DNA of 33,048 nucleotides from Parcubacteria bacterium C7867-002 (GCA_001189105.1 LFCL01000004.1:1-33048); one strand, 5' to 3'; positions 15,778 to 26,509 are shown, counted from the stretch's first letter. The notes: a model not told the origin generated them from the sequence alone. A program made the numbers and translations.

Positions 15778-16593
15778 ATGACACTGATAGCAAAAAAGTC
15801 ACTTGGGCAACACTTTTTGAAGTCAGCCTCGGCGCTTCAGAAGATTCTTGAGGCTGCCCATATCGAAATACAGGAGACAGTACTTGAAATCGGACCAGGT
15901 ACCGGCATTTTGACCGATGAATTACTCCGAATGAGCGGCCGTGTTGTAGCCGTAGAAAAAGACGACCGTGCGTATGCACTCCTCCAAGAAAAATATACTG
16001 CCGAGATAGCAGCAGGGAAGCTCGATCTTATTCATGGTGATATTTTGACCATCGACCGAAACAAGATTGGATTGAGTGACACTCACTACGCAGTTGTAGC
16101 AAATATTCCGTATTATATTACCGGGGCAATCCTCGAATCTTTTTTGGAACACGAACCTCGACCCAATCGAATGGTTCTTTTGGTGCAAAAAGAGGTTGCT
16201 GAGCGAATTATCGCCCGATCTGGCAAAGAAAGTATCCTTTCGGTGTCAGTAAAGGCTTTTGGAACACCACGAATCGTGGCCGTGGTACCCCGTGGGGCTT
16301 TTGTACCACCACCAACCGTCGATTCTGCCATTATTGAAATCCGAGATATTGGAAAAAACACTCTTTTTGGAACAGGAGAGGGGAAAATCGATAGTAAAAA
16401 GTTCTTTTCACTCATAAAAACTGCTTTTGCCCATAAAAGAAAGTTTGCAATACGAAATGTGGAACCACTCTATGACAAAAAAGCTCTCGAAACTGCCTGG
16501 GAACACGTAAAACTGACTCCAAACGTTCGTGCCGAGGATATTTCAGTACAAAAATGGTGTGAACTAAGTAGTTTTCTTAATGGAACACACTAG
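15778..16593 (+). CDS. rsmA: 16S rRNA (adenine1518-N6/adenine1519-N6)-dimethyltransferase
   Basis: KKSLGQHFLKS, VLEIGPGTGILTDELL, VVANIPYYITGAIL. Confidence 0.95.
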   Translation: MTLIAKKSLGQHFLKSASALQKILEAAHIEIQETVLEIGPGTGILTDELLRMSGRVVAVEKDDRAYALLQEKYTAEIAAGKLDLIHGDILTIDRNKIGLSDTHYAVVANIPYYITGAILESFLEHEPRPNRMVLLVQKEVAERIIARSGKESILSVSVKAFGTPRIVAVVPRGAFVPPPTVDSAIIEIRDIGKNTLFGTGEGKIDSKKFFSLIKTAFAHKRKFAIRNVEPLYDKKALETAWEHVKLTPNVRAEDISVQKWCELSSFLNGTH

Positions 16594-16594
16594 G

Positions 16595-16698
16595 ACCCGG
16601 GGAAGAGTGTGCCCTTACACTCAAAACCAGATAAAGTGCCTATCGTGCGCCTCAGTGATAATCTTGTTTTGAGTGTAAGGGCACACTCTTCCCCGGGT
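16595..16698. repeat. Perfect 33-bp inverted repeat with 38-nt centre
   Basis: ACCCGGGGAAGAGTGTGCCCTTACACTCAAAAC at 16595-16627 and exact reverse complement at 16666-16698. Confidence 0.95.
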
Positions 16699-16773
16699 TC
16701 ATCCAACTTCTTCAATTCTGTGCATAAGTAAGGGGATATACGAAGCAAAAACTGCTATAATTTATCTCGTATT

Positions 16774-17670
16774 ATGACTGCTTACCCTCGCACACAAACT
16801 GTTGTAACTTTTATCGTATGTGCGGTAGTGATTATAGGCGTGGCCACCTATGTGTACGGGGGATCTCTGGCTACATTGAGAAGCAAAAAAGGTTCAAGTG
16901 TGGCCGTTATTTCAGCCACATCGACTCCGACGGACCAACTTGTAGAAACCGCAAGCTGGAAGGAAACATTTTTTAATGTAACAGATGCAAACAATAACGA
17001 ATACGAAACTTCATCAGCCACACATGTTTCAACTGGCGCAGAAACAGAAAAAATAACCGCAACCGACATTTTTGGTCGTGAATTCTTTTCAAAATACATG
17101 ACATTGCGTCAAACAGGCATGATTGCAAATTCGGATGCAAAAGATGCCTTGGTTGATCAGATTATAGAAAGCGGACACATGATTACCGATGGTCCCAAAG
17201 TTTATACCTTGGCAGATTTAACCATTTCAGCCGTAGAAGATGATGCGAGTCGTGCAGCATATGCCAATGCAGTCGCACACACAATGTTGTCTCATCAGCC
17301 AGCCGAACATGAAGGAGTAATCGCCAAAGAAGCTTTGGAAACAGGGAACAACGAACGGTTGGCGGACATAGATCCGATCATCGTTGCCTATAGCACAGTT
17401 CGTTCGGACCTCCTTGCCATACCAACACCACTGTCAGCCGCCCAATATCATCTGAACCTGGTAAACGGAATGAGTGAAGCGGTAGCAAACGCTGTTTCAC
17501 TTCGAAATGCCATCACTGATCCGCTTCAGACACTTGCCACCCTTTCTCGATATCAGGCAACCGAGAAAAACGTGTTTGATACCGTAGTAAATTTACGCGC
17601 GTATTTCAATAATTACGGCATCACCTTTAGTCCAGCCGATAGTGCCTACAGTGTCTTCTCCTTAAAATAA
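16774..17670 (+). CDS. Membrane-anchored protein of unknown function, first gene of the T4SS-like cluster
   Basis: N-terminal TM TVVTFIVCAVVIIGVATYVYGG; 2 bp from the next gene. Confidence 0.7.
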   Translation: MTAYPRTQTVVTFIVCAVVIIGVATYVYGGSLATLRSKKGSSVAVISATSTPTDQLVETASWKETFFNVTDANNNEYETSSATHVSTGAETEKITATDIFGREFFSKYMTLRQTGMIANSDAKDALVDQIIESGHMITDGPKVYTLADLTISAVEDDASRAAYANAVAHTMLSHQPAEHEGVIAKEALETGNNERLADIDPIIVAYSTVRSDLLAIPTPLSAAQYHLNLVNGMSEAVANAVSLRNAITDPLQTLATLSRYQATEKNVFDTVVNLRAYFNNYGITFSPADSAYSVFSLK

Positions 17671-17671
17671 T

Positions 17672-19294
17672 ATGAGTTTTTCACTTTCTGCAAAAAAGAT
17701 ACTCTGCTCAATCCTGATGGTAGGCATCATGTTTCCGACTTTTGCACGCATCACTCACGCACAACTTGCAGTTACCGATCCAGTCAATACGGTACAAGGT
17801 GTCCTTCAAGTGATTCAGGGAAGCGCCCAGTCATTCCTACAAAACTCCTTGGTCTATAAGGAATTTGTCATGGACTTGCTTCTCAACCTGGTAGCCAAGC
17901 AACTCATTCGGACAATGACACAGAGTATCGTGAACTGGATCAATTCCGGCTTTAGTGGAAGTCCAGCCTTCCTAACTGATCCAGGTTCATTCTTTTTGGA
18001 TGCTGCAGACCAAATCACCGGTGCCATGCTTGATCAAGATGGTCCATTGGCCTCACTGTGTACGCCATTCAGCTTTGATATACGTCTTTCCTTGGCTCTC
18101 CAGGTTTCAAGTCGTGCACACCAACGCTACACGTGTACCCTGGGTACAATTATCCAAAATACTCGTGATGCTGCCGCACGAGGTGTGACTATCAATGGAT
18201 TTATGGCTGGTGACTTTTCCCAGGGTGGATGGCCTGCATTCCTTGCTCTCTCTACCGAACCTCAAAACAACTATTCAAGTGCATCGCTCTATGCCTACAG
18301 CGATCTGTTGTCACGAATTGCCAAGAAGGAAGCTGCTATCAACGTTGACCTCAACCGCGGCCGAGGATTTATGTCATGGACAAAATGTGAAGACGTAACA
18401 GGATCAATTGGAGCAGGAGGAACACTCACTAGTCCTCAGCAAGATGCTCAACTCAATCAACCAGGCAATCAAACTGTCCAAACAGGTAAAGCTGAAGATA
18501 GGGAAGATACCAGTATCAAGAAAACCACAGACAAAACAACAGGTCTTGTAAAATACGAACGCTGCAAAACAGAAACTCCAGGTTCTATTATTGAAAATAC
18601 TCTCAGTAATCAACTTGGCTCTGGCGTACGTCAACTTGAACTTGCAGATGAAATAAATGAAATCGCTGGAGCCTTGGTCAATCAACTCGTCACTGCGATT
18701 CTTACGACTGGTCTCAATGCAGTCAGTGGCAGTTCGAGTGGGGGACCATCGACGGTCAGCAAAATTTTGGGTGAAGGCACTCAATCTGTCGCCCAAGTAC
18801 AAAAACTGGGCAAACAATTGGCAAACGACCTCAAACCATATCTCACTCGTGACCAAGATGTCGTGGAAAATTATCAAAAAGCTGTTGTTGCTGCCCAGGG
18901 TGCCCAGGAAAAGTTTGTCGCGGTGCGCGCATGCTGGATCCAGAAAAACGTTCCTTCACAAGCTGCACAAATTGATGCCGCAATTGCAGCAAAAGTAACT
19001 CCGTTGCTCAGCGCTGTCACAACCAAACTCCAAGAAGCCTCAACGACGATGGAAACATTGCTCGCAATTCAACAGATCGCCCTGACCGCAACTACCACAG
19101 CACAACTCCAACCAGCATCCGAGGCTTTCTCCGATCTGCTTCGCCAACAAGCACTCCAAAGTGTCTCCGATCTCCAAGAATCAAAGGATGCCCTCAAGGA
19201 TACACGCCGCGATGCAAGCAAACTCGAAGATGAGGCTGCGGCACTCATGAAAGCGTGTCAGGCATACAGCTCCTCGTCCACATCAACACCATGA
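17672..19294 (+). CDS. Secreted/periplasmic protein of the T4SS-like cluster, unknown function
   Basis: Signal peptide MSFSLSAKKILCSILMVGIMFPTFARITHAQ, long helical region. Confidence 0.7.
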   Translation: MSFSLSAKKILCSILMVGIMFPTFARITHAQLAVTDPVNTVQGVLQVIQGSAQSFLQNSLVYKEFVMDLLLNLVAKQLIRTMTQSIVNWINSGFSGSPAFLTDPGSFFLDAADQITGAMLDQDGPLASLCTPFSFDIRLSLALQVSSRAHQRYTCTLGTIIQNTRDAAARGVTINGFMAGDFSQGGWPAFLALSTEPQNNYSSASLYAYSDLLSRIAKKEAAINVDLNRGRGFMSWTKCEDVTGSIGAGGTLTSPQQDAQLNQPGNQTVQTGKAEDREDTSIKKTTDKTTGLVKYERCKTETPGSIIENTLSNQLGSGVRQLELADEINEIAGALVNQLVTAILTTGLNAVSGSSSGGPSTVSKILGEGTQSVAQVQKLGKQLANDLKPYLTRDQDVVENYQKAVVAAQGAQEKFVAVRACWIQKNVPSQAAQIDAAIAAKVTPLLSAVTTKLQEASTTMETLLAIQQIALTATTTAQLQPASEAFSDLLRQQALQSVSDLQESKDALKDTRRDASKLEDEAAALMKACQAYSSSSTSTP

Positions 19295-21435
19295 AGAAAT
19301 TCTCCTTAAAACTTCCAACACTCTGCTTGGCCATTTTCGGAACATGGTTTCTGGGAACACAGCTGGCTCACGCTGAGATAGTTACAAGTCTTCTTGGTTT
19401 TGAAGGTCTTTCGGTGATAATTGCTCAGGTCCTGGCTAATGTATTAAATACGTTCCAGATGATTGCTGCCTGGATATTGGCCATGGCTGGCTTCCTGTTG
19501 AACTATTCCATCAACCTAACCCTCCAGATGAAGACGTTCCTGGAACAGACACCGGCAATCTATACTACTTGGAAAGCGCTCCGAGATATTAGCGGCTTGT
19601 TCATCATCTTTTTCCTCTTGTATGCTGCAATAAAACTCATTCTGAGTATTCAAGATGCAAAATTTGGTAGCCTGATCAAGAACATCGTGGTTGCAGGGGT
19701 ACTTATTAACTTTAGTTTCTTCTTTGCCAGTCTTGGAATAGATGTGTCGAACATTGTTTCGATTCAACTCTACAATGCCATTGCACCCGCCAATACCCTC
19801 AATGTAGGTAATTTGAGTCCTACTGGAGTAACCGAACGTATTGGCGACGGAGGATTATCCGATGTCTTTATGAAATCACTCAAAATTCCTGCACTCTACG
19901 ATACCAACGCAAAACTTACTCCCGCCGGACAAGTAGCAGCGGCAGGTGGAGCATGGACGGCTCCTATCAAGATTATTCTCATGGGTAGCGCATCGATCAT
20001 TATCATGTTAGCAGCTGCATTGAGTTTTGCCGCTGCTGCTTTTGCGTTTATTATTCGGTTCGTAGTACTCATATTCCTTCTGGCATTTTCACCAATCTGG
20101 TTTGCTTCACATATCGTTCCGGAAATAGGGGATTATGCAAAAAAATGGACCAATGCATATAAAGGTATGTTGATATTCATGCCTGCATACTTACTCCTCA
20201 TGTATTTGGCCTTAAATGTACTCACGACGAGTCCATTCCTCGGAGGTACTGACATTGCCAATGCTGCAGCAAGTGTTGGCACAGGTAGCACGGTATGGTA
20301 TTCCAGCATCCTAACGCTTTCCATCAACGCAGTCATTGTCATGATACTCCTCAACTTTCCACTGGTCGCTGCCATCAGTATCGGTGGGGGAACAGTTAAA
20401 TTCGCCAACGCCACCGTTCAAGGAGCTTCACGATGGGTACGCAATAACACCGTTGGTGCAGCGAGTACTCGTATTATCGGAGGAGCAGCAAATTATATTG
20501 ATAAAAAGGTTGGTGGAACACGAATTGGAAACACTCTCATTGCCCGAGATATTAGAGGTGCAACAACTGGTGCACTAGCTAAAAATAAGTTTGGTACTGG
20601 TCGCTCATATGAGGATTTGAATAAGATAAATAAAGATATAAAGACAAAAGACAAAGAAATTGGCCGTATTGCACTTGTTAACACATTGATAAAAAAGAAC
20701 GCTCCATTAAAGGAAGTAGCTGCCGCCGTTAAAGATATGGGTGATAAAGAAAAACTCGCCCTTGGAGCAGAGACACTTGCCGATCCACGAGTAGCAGCTC
20801 AATTAAAGGGTTCTGATTTTGAAGCAATCAAGAAATCTGATGACTTTAGTGACGAAGAAAAGAAGGCTGTCTCTGATGCACGAACACGTGCACTTGAAGA
20901 TGCTGTTAAGGCTAGTGAAGCTGGCGATGCAACTACCCTTAACCATATGATAGGGAATATGGACGGTAAAGATCTCCTAAAATTTGCAGAAAAGAAGGCT
21001 GATATACTTACAAATGCCAACTTTGTTCTGCATCTCAAGCAATCACAACTGAAAACTATGGATGATGAAGGTTTAGATATAGATACCAAAAAGAAAATTG
21101 CTGAAACAATTCTTAAGACCAGTCCTCCTCATAAATCGGTTGGATTTATTAAGAAAAACAAAGCTTCTTGGGGTGTAGAGGAAGAAGCAAAAAAAGATGA
21201 GAAGAAACAACCCCAAGTTATAGCTGCCGTGGGCGGAACATCTAAACCTGAACCTGAGGCCATATTTATTCCTCAATTAAAGAAAACTGAGTCATCACCT
21301 ATATTTATTCCTCCATCTTCACCGAACCCTCCTAAGTTCAGTAAGACCTACGCGGCTGAAAGTAACTTAGGCATAGGAAAAAAACCACCCATTATTATTC
21401 CTCCTCAAAATCCTCCTAAATTTGGTAATAATTAA
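19291..21435 (+). CDS. VirB6/TrbL-like polytopic membrane protein
   Basis: Signal peptide, several TM helices, long charged C-terminal tail; ATG overlaps the upstream TGA (ATGA). Confidence 0.75.
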   Translation: MKKFSLKLPTLCLAIFGTWFLGTQLAHAEIVTSLLGFEGLSVIIAQVLANVLNTFQMIAAWILAMAGFLLNYSINLTLQMKTFLEQTPAIYTTWKALRDISGLFIIFFLLYAAIKLILSIQDAKFGSLIKNIVVAGVLINFSFFFASLGIDVSNIVSIQLYNAIAPANTLNVGNLSPTGVTERIGDGGLSDVFMKSLKIPALYDTNAKLTPAGQVAAAGGAWTAPIKIILMGSASIIIMLAAALSFAAAAFAFIIRFVVLIFLLAFSPIWFASHIVPEIGDYAKKWTNAYKGMLIFMPAYLLLMYLALNVLTTSPFLGGTDIANAAASVGTGSTVWYSSILTLSINAVIVMILLNFPLVAAISIGGGTVKFANATVQGASRWVRNNTVGAASTRIIGGAANYIDKKVGGTRIGNTLIARDIRGATTGALAKNKFGTGRSYEDLNKINKDIKTKDKEIGRIALVNTLIKKNAPLKEVAAAVKDMGDKEKLALGAETLADPRVAAQLKGSDFEAIKKSDDFSDEEKKAVSDARTRALEDAVKASEAGDATTLNHMIGNMDGKDLLKFAEKKADILTNANFVLHLKQSQLKTMDDEGLDIDTKKKIAETILKTSPPHKSVGFIKKNKASWGVEEEAKKDEKKQPQVIAAVGGTSKPEPEAIFIPQLKKTESSPIFIPPSSPNPPKFSKTYAAESNLGIGKKPPIIIPPQNPPKFGNN

Positions 21436-21447
21436 TCAGATAAACAC

Positions 21448-21987
21448 ATGGAAAATATACCTAAACAATTCAAAGATTTGGCTGAGTCAGCAGAACTCTA
21501 CGATCAATCAGAAAAGGTTGGTGAGAAGTTTGGCCTGATGATCGATCAGATAGGGGAGCTTGATGCAGAAATAAGAGGAGTCCTCTTGGGTCTTTTCAAG
21601 CCTGCAGATTTTCCTCAGCATCTTGTAGAGCGTCTTGAAATCAAATCTGATGTCGCACAAAAAATCACCGAAGAAGTAAACAAGGAAATCTTCCAGGTAA
21701 TCAAAGCCAAACTCCAAGCCGAAACACCTCCTGAAAACATTCATTCCGACCTCGAAAAGGTTGGGGGATTCACCATAGAAGAAGAGAGCGCGCCGTTACA
21801 CCACCCAGAACCTCAACCTCATACAGAACCACTGGTAGACCATCTGCTTTCCAAGCCCACCTATGTTCCTCAGGAAAAAGTTCAGGTCACTCCTGCTGCT
21901 CCCACCACTCTTGTTACCCCTGTAAAACCTGCGGAGCCGGTGAAAAAACCGACCGGACCAGATCTCTACAGGGAACCAATAGAATAA
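21448..21987 (+). CDS. Conserved hypothetical protein of the T4SS-like cluster
   Basis: Helical N-terminus, Pro-rich C-terminus, operon position. Confidence 0.6.
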   Translation: MENIPKQFKDLAESAELYDQSEKVGEKFGLMIDQIGELDAEIRGVLLGLFKPADFPQHLVERLEIKSDVAQKITEEVNKEIFQVIKAKLQAETPPENIHSDLEKVGGFTIEEESAPLHHPEPQPHTEPLVDHLLSKPTYVPQEKVQVTPAAPTTLVTPVKPAEPVKKPTGPDLYREPIE

Positions 21988-22015
21988 CCAGGGGGTGTGA
22001 TGTATAATATGAGTG

Positions 22016-22450
22016 ATGCGTTTTCAAGTTCCTCAATTTATCGAAGTCGAAGATAAGATCTTTGGCCCGCTCACCCTCAAACAGTTTATTTACCTGGCTG
22101 GTGGTGGGGGATTGTCATTCCTGGTATACATCTTCCTCAAAAATTTTGTTCTGGCATTTATTCCTATCGCTCTCATTCTTACCATTTCCAGTGCACTGGC
22201 TTTCTACAAGCTCAACAACAGACCTTTCATAACCATCGCCGAAGCAGCTTTCAAATATTACACCAATGCCAAACTCTATATTTGGAAGAAACAAGACAAG
22301 GTCAAACCTGCGGACACGCGCACGGCACTCAACGATGTCAAGACCTATGCCTCGGTGATGGTTCCAAAAATTTCAGATAGTAAGCTCAAGGATATGACCT
22401 GGAGTTTGGATATTAAGGAAAGTTTATATTCAGACCGCAACCAAAAATAA
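22016..22450 (+). CDS. PrgI family protein
   Basis: MRFQVPQFIEVEDKIFGPLTLKQFIYLAGGGGLSFLVYIFL. Confidence 0.88.
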   Translation: MRFQVPQFIEVEDKIFGPLTLKQFIYLAGGGGLSFLVYIFLKNFVLAFIPIALILTISSALAFYKLNNRPFITIAEAAFKYYTNAKLYIWKKQDKVKPADTRTALNDVKTYASVMVPKISDSKLKDMTWSLDIKESLYSDRNQK

Positions 22451-22451
22451 C

Positions 22452-23093
22452 ATGGCCCAAAAAACCCAATCAACTCAAGACTTTGTTCCTATCCAGGAAA
22501 TCCGTGATGGTGTCATTACCCTCAAAAACGGGGGAATGCGCGCCATTATTCTGGCATCATCATTGAACTTTGCCCTCAAATCATCCGACGAGCAAAATTC
22601 CATCATGCTACAGTTCCAAAACTTCCTGAACTCCCTCGATTTTTCAATTCAAATATTCGTCCAATCAAAAAAGCTCGATATTCGACCTTATATCGCACTT
22701 CTTGAAGGTCAGTACAAAGACCAACTCACTGAACTCATGAAAGTCCAGGTACGCGAATATATCGAATTCATCAAAACATTCGTCGAAAACACAAATATCA
22801 TGTCAAAAAGTTTCTTCGTGGTAATCCCTTATGATCCACCACTCCTTACTGCCAGCAAGAATCCATTAATGAATGCTTTGCCTGGTAGAAAAAGTGGAGT
22901 AAAGGACACAGGAACAGCCGATGAAAAATTCCAAGAATACAGAAGCCAGCTCGAACAACGTGTATCAGTTGTGGAACAAGGACTGGTCCGTTGTGGAGTA
23001 CGCACTGCAGAACTCGGAACCGAAGAAGTGGTAGAATTGTTCTATAAGATCTTCAATCCAGGAGAAACAGAGAAGCCAATCCAAATAACATAA
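22452..23093 (+). CDS. TraC/VirB4 N-terminal-domain-like protein
   Basis: DFVPIQEIRDGVITLKNGGMRAIILASSLNFALKSSDEQNSIMLQFQNFLNSLDFSIQIFVQSKKLD; directly upstream of the VirB4 ATPase. Confidence 0.78.
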   Translation: MAQKTQSTQDFVPIQEIRDGVITLKNGGMRAIILASSLNFALKSSDEQNSIMLQFQNFLNSLDFSIQIFVQSKKLDIRPYIALLEGQYKDQLTELMKVQVREYIEFIKTFVENTNIMSKSFFVVIPYDPPLLTASKNPLMNALPGRKSGVKDTGTADEKFQEYRSQLEQRVSVVEQGLVRCGVRTAELGTEEVVELFYKIFNPGETEKPIQIT

Positions 23094-23094
23094 T

Positions 23095-24906
23095 ATGTCT
23101 ATATTCTCCAAATTACTCGGCAAAAAAGATTCTGCACCGGTCATCTCTGTACTCCCAGAGGAGATATATCAGGCTGGTGTCCTGGAACTCAAAGATGTTA
23201 TTGCTCCTTCTGCACTCAAGGTGACTTCCAAAGATCTCAACTTGGGAGAAAAAGTTGGTCGCACACTCTTCGTCATCTCATATCCTCGCTTCCTCGATGA
23301 AAGTTGGTTTGCTCCCATCATCAACCTCGACAAAGTATTCAACGTTTCCATATTCGTACACCCGATCGACACCGCCAAAATCCTCCGTCATTTCCAAAAG
23401 AAAGTAGCCGAAATCCAAAGTCAAGTCTCCCGCAGGGAACAGAAAGGCTTGGTTCGTGATCCTGCACTCGATACCGCCTACCAAGATCTCGAAGCACTTC
23501 GTGACCAACTGATGCAAGCCCAGGAGCACCTATTCGATGTTGGTGTATATATCACTCTTTTTGCTGACAATGAAAGTGAGCTCGATAAACTGGAATCAGA
23601 AATCAAGTCAATTCTTGAATCAAAACTTGTGTACGTAAAACCTGCACTCTTCCAACAAGAACAAGGTTTTAAGAGTGTTATGCCGATAGGGGACGATCAG
23701 CTGGCCGTGCATTCGAAACTCAACTCTTCACCTCTTTCCAGTCTTTTTCCTTTTGTATCCTTCGACCTGACTTCAGACAAAGGTATTTTGTACGGCATCA
23801 ATCGTCACAACTCTTCATTAGTATTGTTTGACCGATTCCTCCTTGGTAACTACAACTCGGTAACCTTTGCCGTAGCCGGAGCAGGTAAGTCCTATTGTAC
23901 CAAGCTCGAAATCCTGCGAACCCTGATGTTCGATACCGATGTTATCGTGATCGATCCGGAAAAAGAATACGAATACATGGCCGAAGCAACGGGAGGAAAG
24001 TATTTCAATATTTCCCTGAACTCCGAGCACCATATCAACCCATTTGATCTACCAATCCCTCGTGAAGACGAGTCTGCAGCTGATATTCTCCGTTCGAACA
24101 CCATCAACCTGGTTGGTCTATTCCGCATCATGCTAGGAGGATTGTCTCAAGAAGAGGACTCAATCATCGACCGCGCTATCAGTGAAACCTATGCACTGAA
24201 GGATATTACACCAGAATCTGATTTCAGAAATGTAGAGCCGCCACTTTTATCCGACTTTGAACTTGTATTGGCTGGTATGGAAGGAGCAGAATCACTCGTT
24301 GAACGATTAGCAAAGTATACAAAGGGAACATGGTCAGGATTCATCAACCGTCCATCAAACGTCGATATCAATAAAAAATTCGTAGTCTTTTCTCTCCGTG
24401 ACATGGAAGATGAGCTCAAACCAGTAGCGATGTATATCGTCACACACTATATATGGAATGCGGTGCGCAAGAACCTCAAAAAGAGACTGCTGGTTATCGA
24501 TGAGGCATGGTGGATGATGAAATCAGAAGATACGGCTTCATTCTTGTTTAGTTTGGCAAAAAGAGGACGTAAATATTTCCTTGGTTTAATGACCATCACC
24601 CAAGACGTAGGGGACTTCCTCAATTCTCCGTATGGTTTGCCGATTGTAACCAACTCCTCGATCCAGATTTTGCTCAAACAATCTCCAGCGGTTATCGACA
24701 GTATCCAAAAGACATTCAACCTAACCGATGAAGAAAAATACTTACTCCTTGAATCAGATGTAGGAGAGGGCATGTTCTTCGTAGGACTCAAACACGTAGC
24801 CATCAAAATCGTGGCTTCATATACCGAAGATCAGATCATTACGACAAATCCAGCTCAGGTGATGCAGATTCAACAGGCCAAGAAGGAATTGGAGCAGGTA
24901 GGGTAG
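23095..24906 (+). CDS. VirB4/TraC-family T4SS ATPase
   Basis: Walker A AVAGAGKSYCTKLEILR, VIDPEKEYEYMAEATGGKYFNIS, HHINPFDLP, Walker B KRLLVIDEAWWMM. Confidence 0.95.
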   Translation: MSIFSKLLGKKDSAPVISVLPEEIYQAGVLELKDVIAPSALKVTSKDLNLGEKVGRTLFVISYPRFLDESWFAPIINLDKVFNVSIFVHPIDTAKILRHFQKKVAEIQSQVSRREQKGLVRDPALDTAYQDLEALRDQLMQAQEHLFDVGVYITLFADNESELDKLESEIKSILESKLVYVKPALFQQEQGFKSVMPIGDDQLAVHSKLNSSPLSSLFPFVSFDLTSDKGILYGINRHNSSLVLFDRFLLGNYNSVTFAVAGAGKSYCTKLEILRTLMFDTDVIVIDPEKEYEYMAEATGGKYFNISLNSEHHINPFDLPIPREDESAADILRSNTINLVGLFRIMLGGLSQEEDSIIDRAISETYALKDITPESDFRNVEPPLLSDFELVLAGMEGAESLVERLAKYTKGTWSGFINRPSNVDINKKFVVFSLRDMEDELKPVAMYIVTHYIWNAVRKNLKKRLLVIDEAWWMMKSEDTASFLFSLAKRGRKYFLGLMTITQDVGDFLNSPYGLPIVTNSSIQILLKQSPAVIDSIQKTFNLTDEEKYLLLESDVGEGMFFVGLKHVAIKIVASYTEDQIITTNPAQVMQIQQAKKELEQVG

Positions 24907-24947
24907 GAACACTCGCCCTTTCGTGCAGAGTGATATACTATACCCCA

Positions 24948-25439
24948 ATGAACTCATCCTCCAAAAAAGTCGGTATCTTGGGTATGTGCATCCTCATGTT
25001 CATTGCCCTTGTAGTTGATTTACTCACCCTCATACCTCTTGTGGGTGATATTATGGGTCCCCTCTACTGGATAGCATTGGCCGTATTCCTGTGGTTTAAA
25101 GGATTTGGCTTTTTGAATTTCAAACGTGCTGCACCTATGATTATTTCCGTGGTAGGGGAGCTTATTCCAGCAATTCAAGCGTTACCAACCATTCTTGCTG
25201 GTACAATCGCACTTATTTTTGTTCTTAAAGTACAAGAAAAGACCGGCCTATCACTCAACACCCTTACCAGCGGCAAGGTAAACCTGGCTAAAAACGGGGC
25301 TGGTTTCGATCGTCTTGGAAATTCGACCCTCAATTACAATGGTGTACGCCAACCAAGTGCTCCGCAAACGCCCGAAGAAGTTCGCAACACCAACAATCGT
25401 CCATTGGTCGTAGACGGTGTACGTGCTCCACAGAAGTAG
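24948..25439 (+). CDS. Small membrane protein of the T4SS-like cluster
   Basis: Hydrophobic helices; ATG 24948 preferred over the GTG at 24930 because a -10 TATACT sits 8 nt upstream. Confidence 0.65.
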   Translation: MNSSSKKVGILGMCILMFIALVVDLLTLIPLVGDIMGPLYWIALAVFLWFKGFGFLNFKRAAPMIISVVGELIPAIQALPTILAGTIALIFVLKVQEKTGLSLNTLTSGKVNLAKNGAGFDRLGNSTLNYNGVRQPSAPQTPEEVRNTNNRPLVVDGVRAPQK

Positions 25440-25475
25440 CACAGGGGATAAAGCACGCTGTGGTACAATATACGC

Positions 25476-26504
25476 ATGTTGAGCAAGCTTGCTTCCTATA
25501 TTTTTTTGATACTTACCGTAGTTATACTTGCTGCTTCCTCTGTATCAGCACAAGGTGTTTCTGTTACTCCAGGTCTCGAACTTTCTCCTTCCACCAGCAG
25601 TCCCGTGCCTGGACAATCTTTGACTATCACTGCTCGTAGTTACACCGAGGACGCAAGTTCCGCAACGATTATCTGGTACGTCGATAGTAAAGAAGTAAAA
25701 AGGGGAGTAGGGGCTACAACACTCGAAATCAAAGCCCCTGTTCTTGGTAAACGAAACGTCATTAGTGCACGAGCGATCATCCCTCAAGGAGGTGAAGTGA
25801 GTGGTGAAATTACTCTCGGATCAGGATCTGTTGATTTGATTGTAGAATCAGATGGATATGTTCCGCCTCTTTTTACAGGAAAAATAAGTCCTTCATTTCA
25901 AAATAATGTGAAAATTATCGCCATCCCTCATCTCGCCAACGCAGCAGGAGTTGAATATGATTCAAAAACACTCATATACGAGTGGCAACGCAACGACATG
26001 GCGATCGAAGGGCAGTCCGGATATGGCAAGCGTTCAATAATTATCGAAGGTGCTCCTGTGCCACGTCCATATACCATAAGTGTGACAGTGCGATCGCGTG
26101 ACGGTCTCTCCGTCACAAAAGGATACATCACCATATCTCCTCAAGTTCCCACGCTTTCGTTTTACGTAGACGATCCTTTGTACGGACCACTTTTCAATAA
26201 AGCAGTGGGGAGTCAACTCAATCTCGGTACCCAACGCGAAAGTTCTGTATTGGTAGTCCCGTTTGGTTTTAACAAACCACAAAATGGGGCAGGGAACCTA
26301 TCCTATGAGTGGACAATAAATGGGTCCCTGCGTTCCGATCTGCTCACCAACCAATCCATCATCCTTCGTGCACCGGACGAATCTGCAGGATCATCACGTA
26401 TCGGACTTACGATCAAAAACAATCGTGATATCCTCCAAGGTGCTCTCGGAGGATTTACCGTGGTATTCTCTGCACCGGCCGAAGAGTCATCCGTATCATT
26501 TTAA
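25476..26504 (+). CDS. Secreted protein of the T4SS-like cluster, beta-rich, unknown function
   Basis: Signal peptide MLSKLASYIFLILTVVILAASSVSAQ. Confidence 0.65.
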   Translation: MLSKLASYIFLILTVVILAASSVSAQGVSVTPGLELSPSTSSPVPGQSLTITARSYTEDASSATIIWYVDSKEVKRGVGATTLEIKAPVLGKRNVISARAIIPQGGEVSGEITLGSGSVDLIVESDGYVPPLFTGKISPSFQNNVKIIAIPHLANAAGVEYDSKTLIYEWQRNDMAIEGQSGYGKRSIIIEGAPVPRPYTISVTVRSRDGLSVTKGYITISPQVPTLSFYVDDPLYGPLFNKAVGSQLNLGTQRESSVLVVPFGFNKPQNGAGNLSYEWTINGSLRSDLLTNQSIILRAPDESAGSSRIGLTIKNNRDILQGALGGFTVVFSAPAEESSVSF

Positions 26505-26509
26505 ATTGT

